Assembly (NCBI GenBank): GCA_014155875.1
Contig: JACEFZ010028136.1
Span: forward strand, 121,578 to 185,577
Reading direction: 5' to 3'
DNA: 64,000 bases
Source of the DNA: Cepaea nemoralis
Lineage: Eukaryota > Mollusca > Gastropoda > Stylommatophora > Helicidae
Below, piece after piece: positions 23,218 through 64,000 of this stretch; the stretch's first letter is position 1, and each line of letters opens with the position of its first letter. The notes beneath the pieces were generated by a model, which made no database searches, was not told the origin of the DNA, and saw only the letters and a list, made by a program, of their open reading frames with translations. Both the position numbers and the translations under genes were made by a program.

Positions 23218-23997
23218 TAGGAGTATTCATTTGAAATCTGTTCGTGCTGCACCGCGCATAATTGCGTATGTCGAACATGATCATGTCATAGTCATGTGAT
23301 AAGTACTGACCAATGAATAAAAGAGCATGTGCTTATCGTCCCATGATGCATAGGTTCTGTTTCTGACCGTTGAGAAAATGGCCGGGTTGATCCAAAATCC
23401 GTCCAAAGAAGCTCAAAGAGCGGTGATTCAGTTTCTTTCATTTGAAGGATGTCGACCAGCGGACATTCATCGAAGAATGCAAGCAGCGTACGGTAACAAA
23501 TGTGTGTCGAAGACAACACGGACAGACTGGGCACGGATGTTTCGGAAAGGACGTCAGTTCACGACAGATCTTCGACGGCCAGGTCAAGTGCACATTGTTG
23601 CAACAGAAAAAACCATCGCCAAAACTGATGCAGCAGTACAGATGAACCGTTGTCGAAGCATACGTTCGCTAGCGAAAGAATTTGATGTGTCAATTGGGAC
23701 AATTCAAAAGGTCGTTCGTAAGAAACTGCAACAATTTCACACAGATGCAGACGTAATGAACGCGGTAAACACTTGGTTCAGTGAGTAGCCACAATCCTTT
23801 TTTTGCAGACGGCATTCGCTGCATACCTAAGTGATGGGATGCTTGCCTGAATGCCTACGACGACTTCTTCTGACCAACCCATGGTGCATAATTCATTCGA
23901 AATGAATGCTTTGTTTAATTCTACCACACCTGTTAATGTTCCTTTCATGCTTTTGTAATAAAGCCACTTGGAACGGGTTTCAAATGAACGACCCTTA
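23218..23997 (+). mobile_element. Mariner-type DNA transposon, internally deleted
   Basis: The terminal inverted repeats are related to TA-gggtcgttcatttgaaa: the left copy reads taggagtattcatttgaaat, and the right copy reads tttcaaatgaacgaccctta on the plus strand. The remaining frame (23378-23788) starts M-A-G-L-I-Q-N-P-S-K-E and carries the N-terminal helix-turn-helix region of a mariner transposase. It includes G-C-R-P-A-D-I-H-R-R-M, T-D-W-A-R-M-F-R-K-G and S-L-A-K-E-F-D-V-S-I-G-T-I-Q. After Lys-Leu-Gln-Gln the frame jumps to N-T-W-F-S-E-stop, so the catalytic DDD core is deleted. It therefore encodes no functional transposase. Confidence 0.88.
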
Positions 23998-24147
23998 TAT
24001 TATTAGCCTCTCATCAAAACAGAGACTGTTTAGAAGTATATTATAGTCAGGAATCTAGATTTGATCAGAAAAATATTACTGAAATTAAGCAAAATAATAC
24101 CAACTTTTGCCATATAGTTCACTATTAAAAGGTATTGACAATTACTT

Positions 24148-24148
<1 letters not shown>

Positions 24149-24226
<78 letters not shown>
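24149..24226. repeat. (AT)n microsatellite
   Basis: About 75 bases of uninterrupted AT dinucleotides. Confidence 0.97.
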
Positions 24227-24228
<2 letters not shown>

Positions 24229-24249
24229 TCAGGCTGTTCTTTTAGCTTT

Positions 24250-24684
24250 AAGTGTTTTTTTACAATCAATTTTTTTTTTTAAAGAAAGCACACACACACA
24301 CATGTATACTTGCAAGCATGCATATATACTAGCAAGCACACACACAATTCAGTTTAAACAACACATAATGGAAGATTTAATTTATATAATTGTTTCAACT
24401 AGAGTGCTGTCTAAAATTTGACCTGTAGTTTGTTATTTTCAGACATATTTCCCCATGATAATTGAAAGATTTGGATGAGGATGGCTTATTTTTCATTCCT
24501 ATTGTACATAAATGCTTTATTGGATATAAGTATTGCAGAAGAGTATTCAACATTCATTGGATAAAACAGAGAACATACACATCTGTCCAACATGAACTTA
24601 ATATCTGAAGAAGACTGGTTGTAAAGACAAATAAACAGAGAAATACAAAATATTTCGGGCACATAAAAAGTATTAAATGTCTGA
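24250..24684. other. AT-rich DNA, no gene seen
   Basis: Short CA runs occur near 24290 and 24340. No coding or RNA feature was recognised. Confidence 0.4.
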
Positions 24685-24880
24685 AAACGAATAATATGGA
24701 AGGAGGCGTGCCAGGAAAGCAGAGGCAAGGAAGACCACAACATAAATGGGTTTCAGGTGTGACAGATAAAACACCCGTGGCCACCAAGACATCTGGTCTA
24801 TGACGGAGAGACATTTCACAACACTGGTGTGGAAGCAGGGTTCTGCATAGGACAGAATCAATAAATGGATGAATGAATTA
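24685..24880 (+). mobile_element. 3' end of an RTE-like element
   Basis: The plus strand reads G-K-Q-R-Q-G-R-P-Q-H-K-W-V-S-G-V-T-D and later a short degenerate tail. This corresponds to the G-x-R-x-R-G-R-P segment and C-terminus of RTE reverse transcriptases, as in the element at 58.5 kb. Stops interrupt it. Confidence 0.6.
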
Positions 24881-25299
24881 ACTACAACAAGCTCGGCACT
24901 GACGAATTTTGCTAGTTCATGAGTGAAATATGTGCAGTTGTAAATATTAACTGTAGGCAGGCAACAGAATTATCTGACGTACATTATATAATAAAAAGAA
25001 ACTGGTACTTCCTCATATACTAATGAAGATGTGTACGTGTTACATTCATGTTTTGATTAAATTGTGTTTCACGATGCAATGAGTTGTGGAAATTCTGCTA
25101 ACAGCTCTAGTACTTTCCACAAGTTCGATCTGCCCTCAAAAGAAACTGTCATTAATAAAAGCTGAATAAGTAAAAGAAGAGTGTAAAATGTTTTAGGCTA
25201 AAAAGACAGTTCATAATAATGGAATGTCATATTACATTCATTAAGCATTTGCTTCAAAGATGACAGCATGTTACTCAAGAAACATGTTGACTACAGCAT

Positions 25300-25430
25300 A
25301 CAGAAATGCAAGCACTGATTGGCCACACTTATGTCATCTCCATTCACTGAGCACTGACTGGCCATACCTGTGGCAGCCTCAGTCACTGAGCACTGACTTG
25401 CCACACCTATGGCAGCTACACTGACTGAAC
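25300..25430. repeat. Three imperfect ~47-bp repeats
   Basis: The motif actgagcactgactggccac and variants, followed by ctatggcagc, occur three times. Confidence 0.6.
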
Positions 25431-25518
25431 AAATAAGTGCAGATTCATCATTACTGAACATTATTCAGCTGTCCTGGTATGTACTAGAAATATCCCTATA
25501 ATGACTGAGAAAGAAGTA

Positions 25519-27457
25519 CAGTAAAACCTCGGTTTTCGTTGCCTTCGGTTATCGACAACTTCAGTTTTTGTAGATTTTTTCACATGAAAAATTGGTCCCG
25601 GTTTTCGTCACTTGTCTCGGATTTTGTTGGCATGCCTACATGATCTCGCTGCTAATTCTGCAAAAACAAAGGGACCTACGCGTTCTTCTGCTCAGTTAAG
25701 CGTTGTTTTTCATTGTGTGAGCATCACTTGCCAATAATAAAATACAAGAGAGGCATTAAGATTGCCGCATGTATGGGAAGTCGCCATCCATGATAAGTTC
25801 CATTGTGGCGAAAAAGGAAGCAACAAAGGAGGCTAATGTAATGAAAGGCATGAATGTGCTAACAAAACAAAGATCGCAAACAATTCAAGATGTCGAAAAG
25901 TTATTATTAAATTAGATAAATCAAAACCCATTAGATGGCGATTCCGCATAAACAGTGTTACTAGGCATGGCGAAGGTGCAAGTTCAGAAAATAGTATAAA
26001 CACTATATTTATTATCTATAAAATGTGTTTTTGGTATGTATAAGGGGGCGTTAATTTGAAAACCGTTCGTGCCGCACCGCACGTAACTGCGTAAGTTGAA
26101 CATGATCATGTCATAGTCACGTGATAAGTACTGAGCAATGAATAAAAGAGCACGTGCTTATCGTCCCAAGATGCATAGGTTCTGTTTCTGAGCATTGAGA
26201 AAATGGCCAGGTTGATCCAAAATCTTTCCAAAGAAGCTCAAAGAGTGGTGATTCAGTTTCTTTCATTTGAAGGATGTCGACCAGTGGACATTCATCGAAG
26301 AATGCAGGCAGCAGTATGGTAACAAATGTGTGTCGAAGACAACAGTGACAGACTGGGCACGAATGTTTCGGAAAGGACATCAGTTCACGACAGATCTTCG
26401 ACGCCAGGTCAAGCGCACATTGTTGCAACAGAAAAAAACAACGCCAAAATTGATGCAGCAGTACAGATGAACCTTGTCGAAGCTAGCAAAAGAATTTAAT
26501 GTGTCAATTGGGACAATTCAAAAGGTCGTTCGTAAGAAACTGCAATATCGGAAGGTGTGTTCACAGTGGGTACCACGGATGTTGACCGACCACCAAATAG
26601 AGGAATGCATGGGGTGGTGTTTAAACCACTTGCTGCGTTACAGAGTGGAGGATGATACATTTCTCTTCCGCATAGTGGCAGGCGATGAATCATGGTGTTA
26701 CCACTTTGAGCTGAGCAGCAAAAGAGAGAGCATGCAAGGGAAGCATGCTGGATCACCAAAAAATTCAAGTTACAGGTTTCCGCTGGTAAGGTTATGCTTA
26801 GCACATTTTTTTACCATGAATGGTTATTGTTGGGCGACTTTAAAGAACCTGGTGTCAACATCAACTCTACCATCTATCTGAAAACACTAGGCAAGCTGCA
26901 AAAAGCCCTCAATAATAAATGACCCAGCATGCATTTTCACAGTGTGATTTTGTTGCAAGATAATGCTCACCCGCATGTCGCAAAGATTGTGCAGGAAGCA
27001 TTAGCAAGGAAGAAGTGGGAGATTCTGCAACATCCAGCCTATAGTCCTGATTTGTCACCATGTGATTTTCATTTGTTCGGACCTCTAAAGGGGCAAACAC
27101 TTGGTTCAGTGAGCAACCACAATTATTTTTTGCGGACGGCATTCGCCGCCTAACTAAGCAATGGGATGCTTGCCTGAATGCCTACAGCGACTTTCTTCTG
27201 AACCAACCCATGTTGCATAATTCATTCAAAATGAATGCTTTGTTTAATTCGACCACACCTGTTACTGCTTCTTTCATGCTTTTGTAATAAAGCCATTGGA
27301 ACGGATTTTAAATGAACGTCCCTAATATTTTGAAGTGTCTAGAACAAATCAATTGGATTTACATTGATTCATATCGAAATAATTGCCTCGGTTTTCATCG
27401 GTTTCAGATTTCGCCGATTGTTTTCAGACAGATTATCGACGAAAACAGGTTTTACTG
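25519..27457. mobile_element. Pogo/Tigger-like DNA transposon relic containing a mariner
   Basis: The left end reads cagtaaaacctcggttttcg and the right end, reverse-complemented, reads cagtaaaacctgttttcg. Each is directly flanked by TA (25517-25518 and 27458-27459), the target site of the IS630-Tc1-pogo group. Inside, at about 25880-25920, a short plus-strand segment (T-I-Q-D-V-E-K-L-L-L-N) resembles the DNA-binding region of Tigger/CENP-B-like transposases. No catalytic part is left. A mariner is inserted at 26041-27324. Confidence 0.82.
26041..27324 (+). mobile_element. Degenerate mariner transposon (DD34D), nested in a pogo-like element
   Basis: The ends are taagggggcgttaatttgaa and, on the right, aaatgaacgtccctaa. 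The remnant frame can be followed from M-A-R-L-I-Q-N-L-S-K-E (26203) through several stops and frameshifts. All three catalytic positions are still recognisable: A-G-D-E-S-W-C (near 26680), L-Q-D-N-A-H-P-H (near 26950) and H-P-A-Y-S-P-D-L-S-P-C-D (near 27060). Thirty-four residues separate the second and third Asp, which fits the DD34D mariner group. It is about 500 bp longer than the copy at 23.2 kb and can be used to define that copy's deletion. Confidence 0.9.
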
Positions 27458-27464
27458 TACACAG

Positions 27465-28195
27465 TTAACAATGTCACAGAGAATTATACTGATATAAAAA
27501 AACACTCATACGTAACAAGTATAAACTGTATGCAGAAGTAGTGTATACTGAAAGTACTGAAGTACAAGTAAATAGTAGGAATATCTGTTGTACTAAAACA
27601 TAAATGGCAAGAGAAAAATATACAGACTGATAACAAAAGTAACACATTTTCAAAAGTAACAATATCAGCTAGTAACAACAAGACAATAACAATAATAGCC
27701 CAAACTTTACCATTCCTGTTCTCCTCAAGAAAACAGCCCTATAGCATGACTTTATATTTTTCAAATGTTTTCATTGTGCTTTGAATCCAATTAACCCACA
27801 ATCAGTCGTTTTGTTACAGACAAAGGAATCTAAAAGTTACAACTATCATACGCATAGAAAAACACTGTACCAAAAAATACAAAATACATTCTCTAGAGAA
27901 GGCATTGCACTGAACTAGTAACACTAAACACATTACAGCATCACTGTAATTAATAAAGCTAATGACCAGTGTAATCAAAGCATGAAAAAGGAAACTTTCA
28001 GAGAATGCAAACCTACCTATTTATTTGTAACAGTTATGCAACACTGGTGATTTTCACTAAGTCATATTCATTACAATCGTTTTGTAATTTTCAAAAAAAA
28101 AAAAAAAAAGTATTTCAATGTTCCACGTTTAATCCTTCTTTGTACTTTTTAACACAACATATTATGCTATTTTTGGTGGAAATAATATAAATAAC
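27465..28195. other. AT-rich DNA, no gene seen
   Basis: No coding or RNA feature. An A run lies at 28094-28109. Confidence 0.4.
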
Positions 28196-28199
28196 TTAC

Positions 28200-29150
28200 A
28201 TTTGCTGATGACACCATCTTGATAGCAACAGGTCAGAAGGATCTACAGAAAATGACAGATACAGTGTTTGTAGAAAGTGAGAAAATTGGCGTTAGCTTGA
28301 ATAATAGACAGAAGTCATGGTGATATCAAAGAAATAGATTGTGTCTAAATGTGAAATTAAAGTAAATGACGATATTTTGGGGCAAGTGCAAAAAGTCAGA
28401 TATCTAGGCACATAGATAACATCAGACGGAGGATGCATCACCGCAATAAAAAACAGAATAGGACAAGCAAAAACTGCATAGAAAATTTTGTGCAATAAGT
28501 ACTTTAAATATTGAGCACAACCCACTACTGGCAACGCCGATCGCATTCCGGTATGAACCTAAGGCCTATCCACACTAGTGCTTCCATATTGACGTGGATA
28601 GGCCTTAGGTTCATACCGGAATGCGATCGGCGTTGCCAGTAGTGGGTTGTGCTCAATATTTAAATTTCAAATCCCGAAACAACCACATAATCAATAAGTA
28701 CTTGTTCTTGAAAGTTAGGAAAAAGAGTTCTTGCATGTTGCATAGAACCAATTGTTTCATACGGCTGTGAATCCTGGACAATTAGTAAACAGACTAAAGA
28801 TCCCTGGAAACCTAGTAGATGTGGTTTTATAGAATGCTGAAAATTAACTGGACAGCCAAAATGAGCAATCTGGATGTTTTGAGGGAAGCCAAGTAGCAAT
28901 TACAACTTATCACAAGCATCAGAAAGAAGCAGTCATCATTTTTGGCCAAATTATGAGAAGACAAAAACTTGAACATGTTGTGACAGCTGGAAAGATTTGT
29001 GGAAAGAGAGAGAAGACGGGCGAAAATTCTTAACAGCCTTGTGTCATGGCACGGAAGGAAGTCAACACACGAACTGATCCATGCCGTCGGAGATTGCAAT
29101 TTGTGGTGAAGCATGATCGCCCACGTCAGCCAGCAAGGCACTGGATGAAG
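28200..29150 (+). mobile_element. Degenerate RTE-like reverse transcriptase, interrupted by a hairpin element
   Basis: Plus-strand fragments in different frames match the RTE element at 58.5-61.3 kb: A-D-D-T-I-L-I-A-T (motif C region, 28208), K-I-G-V-S-L-N-N, G-Q-A-K-T-A, the cluster near W-F-Y-R-M-L-K-I-N-W-T-A-K, and finally S-W-H-G-R-K-S-T-H-E-L-I-H-A-V-G-D. Many stops show it is dead. A long inverted repeat is inserted at about 28505-28691. Confidence 0.75.
28503..28664. repeat. Perfect 71-bp inverted repeat (hairpin element)
   Basis: The left arm 28503-28573 (from tttaaatattgagcacaacc to ggcctatccac) is an exact reverse complement of the right arm 28594-28664. The loop is about 20 bases. 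The insertion is flanked by a 12-bp direct repeat, caataagtactt, at 28493-28504 and 28692-28703. No coding capacity. Confidence 0.93.
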
Positions 29151-29462
29151 TAGATGATGGTTATGCTATATAGTAGAATGAAAGTAAATATGGAGGTAAA
29201 AGAAATGTGTATGCAGTAATTCATCAAGAGAGCTGCAGTGTTCAGATATGAATTCTTGAAAATATGGCCAGTGGATGTATCATTTGTAGAATGCAACTGA
29301 AGTCTATGCGTGCAATAGCGAAATCAAAGATAAGATATAGCCATGACTTGAATGCCGCAAATGATATTTCTTGTCTGATTGACTAATCTACAAAAATGCA
29401 TGTAAACTCTTGTAACGAGGATTTTTTTCCATTCCAAATTTGCACTGAGAAGAAAACGCCAC

Positions 29463-29468
29463 TTTATT
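29463..29468 (-). promoter_or_regulatory. Poly(A) signal AATAAA of IMPDH
   Basis: The minus strand reads atttaataaagtgg here, about 340 nt after the stop of the proposed terminal exon. By contrast, I saw no AATAAA or ATTAAA on this strand in the ~300 nt after the alternative stop at 33860. Cleavage would be expected around 29440-29455. Confidence 0.75.
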
Positions 29469-29810
29469 AAATAAAAAAAACATACTAATTGAATCCAACA
29501 ACAGCATGTAACATTATAAACAAAATATAATCACACTGATCCTTGGTAACAAATGGGTACAATCAAAATGGGTCATCAAACTAGAAGTGGATACAACAAT
29601 GACTAAACAAAACTGACAGAGAACAAAGATACAGACAATATATGGTTTCTAACAACAAATATGTAACGTCGCTATGTAACAGATTATGGATTCATCCATA
29701 TGTAGATAAATCTCATTCTGTGGTGGTATCGGATGATAAAAGTCATTTTCTAACTGAAGGAATTCTCGTAACATGTTTGAGTGTTGAACCTCTTTATGCT
29801 GGTAGGAGCA
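29469..29810 (-). other. IMPDH 3' untranslated region
   Basis: Sequence between the stop codon at 29811 and the poly(A) signal. It shows no SINE, LINE or tandem repeat, unlike the DNA on both sides. Confidence 0.7.
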
Positions 29811-62667
<32,857 letters not shown>

Positions 62668-62820
62668 CTGGCAAATGAACAAACAAACTGGTCGTTAGAA
62701 ACAATAACATCTAATGTGAAATACTTTCTCAGGTAGACAGACCTTCTTTCACTCCCTCATCATACTGCCTGTACCTCCAAAGTATCACTTCATTAATAAT
62801 AAAATTACTGCACTAAAATC

Positions 62821-63415
62821 ACTAAAACATCTACAGGGGACTCAACACCAGAAATATCATCTAGAATCGCACTGGCATCTAGTGCCTTCAATAAACTGTC
62901 AAACATCTGGAAGTCAAAGACACTCAGCAAACACACAAAACTTAAAATCTTCAACTCTTGTGTGATTCCAGTGTTAACGTATGGATGTGAAAGTTGGAAA
63001 TCAACGGTAGCTTTAGATAAAAAATTAGACAATTTTGAGAACAAATGTCTTAGAAGACTTCTAAACATCCACTGGACAGACTTCAGAACCAATTCGCAAA
63101 TAAGACAAGAGACTAAGCAAGATACAGTATCCAATTTCATAAGAAGACGCCGTTGGAACTACATCGGCCATGCACTCAGAATGGACAAGTCAAGACTACC
63201 CTACCAAGCCCTCATATGGTCATCAGTAGGGAAAAGAAAACGGGGAAGACCAAGAGAGACCCTGCGTAGAACCATCATTAGAGAAGGCTCATTCAATGGC
63301 CAAGTAAATATCCAAGATCTACAACAGGTAGCAGCGAACCGCCAAGCATGGAGAGACAGGACTTCTGCCCTATGCGCCGCCTTAGGCTCAAGAGGAAAGA
63401 CTAACTAACTAACTA
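62821..63415 (+). mobile_element. 5'-truncated LINE, reverse-transcriptase C-terminus, with (taac)n tail
   Basis: It encodes S-T-P-E-I-S-S-R-I-A-L-A-S-S-A-F-N-K-L, then V-L-T-Y-G-C-E-S-W, L-R-R-L-L-N-I-H-W-T-D, R-R-R-R-W-N-Y-I-G-H and G-S-R-G-K-T-N-stop, in one open frame. actaaaatc at 62812-62820 and 63416-63424 is a likely target-site duplication. It is the longer sister of the copy at 35.07 kb and antisense to IMPDH. Confidence 0.9.
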
Positions 63416-63539
63416 ACTAAAATCTGGGACACAGAAGTAAATAATAAAAACCACAAACATAAAATGTATGGCCAACAGCTCCACTGTTAAGTATGTACTG
63501 ATTAAATATATAATACAACGCATGGCATTGTACTGACCA

Positions 63540-63605
63540 CCACCTACTGGGTGCCGACTGAGCTATAATATGGGGCTAGCACCATATACCCAATTCACCT
63601 CGTCG
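63540..63605 (+). mobile_element. SINE S3 end fragment
   Basis: It contains ggggctagcaccatataccc and flanking S3 sequence, in plus orientation. Confidence 0.55.
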
Positions 63606-63609
63606 TGTC

Positions 63610-64000
63610 AATATGTGCTCCTTTACCTTCTTTTATTCACAATACATTGAATAAGTTATGTGTTTATTTCCTGCTGGAGTTTTAAAACACAACAGAAAGT
63701 GCTGAACCATACTAACCAAAGAACCAAACAAGAGTTCTTAGGCATTCTATGATTACATTTGTAATTTTCTATAAAAGAGAATTTAAATGGCACATGAATA
63801 AATAATGGGATTCTCGCTGGTGCTACTAAGTTCACATACACTGGGCTGTGATTCTCCTAGAGGGATATGAAAAGATTTGAACACTAATAAATAGTTTAAC
63901 AATGAAATGAAGATGAACCTTAAATCCATCTTCTTCTTCATTCTTCTATCCAAGGAAATGTGCTCAGTGGTCAGTCAGTGTTGAGTTATCTTTCCTTTTT
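63610..64000. other. IMPDH intron, no exon seen
   Basis: I looked on the minus strand for the preceding IMPDH exon (the A-N-E-I-L-x-x-S-K-K-G region) and did not find it, so it lies beyond the window. Confidence 0.5.

Overview
This is a window of metazoan nuclear DNA, most likely from a mollusc and plausibly a gastropod. It holds one spliced host gene with large introns, several retrotransposon clades, tRNA-headed SINEs, mariner and pogo DNA transposons, a degenerate fragment of nuclear 18S rDNA and a high load of minisatellites. Nothing is bacterial. The mollusc assignment is inferred from the style of the repeats and the 18S 5' end; I could not search a database.

The only convincing host gene is inosine-5'-monophosphate dehydrogenase (IMPDH), on the minus strand. 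Eight conserved exons (62667 down to 33885) join with matching phases and GT/AG sites. I also find a ninth exon at 29832-29811 that encodes the last residues (Y-E-K-R-L-Y-stop), followed by an AATAAA at 29468-29463. The 5' part (N-terminus and most of the Bateman/CBS module) lies beyond position 64000. In the conceptual reading where exon 8 is not spliced, the frame runs into a 20-bp minisatellite and stops at 33860.

Layout. 1-10 kb: relics of non-LTR retrotransposons, tRNA-derived SINEs, a (CT)n tract and a very homogeneous 49-bp satellite. 10.3-23.1 kb: a cluster of unrelated minisatellites (45/39, 70, 39, 54, 27 and 29/48 bp periods), one of which was split by a reverse-transcriptase element. 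23.2-27.5 kb: a deleted mariner, then a pogo/Tigger-like relic carrying a second mariner inside it. 28.2-31.3 kb: an RTE relic broken by a long perfect hairpin, the IMPDH terminal exon, and a second retroelement inserted in a minisatellite. 31.8-33.5 kb: an insertion bounded by a 14-bp target-site duplication that joins 5'ETS-like DNA and the first ~816 nt of 18S rDNA to the 3' module of a (GAA)n-tailed retroelement. 34-63 kb: IMPDH introns filled with SINEs, LINE pieces, two C39 tracts and a nearly complete RTE element (58.5-61.5 kb).

The strongest points for follow-up are the rRNA/retroelement chimera, the hidden IMPDH terminal exon, the four (GAA)n-tailed insertions that all lie in IMPDH introns in sense orientation with exact duplications, and the two reverse-transcriptase elements of one family that both landed inside minisatellites.
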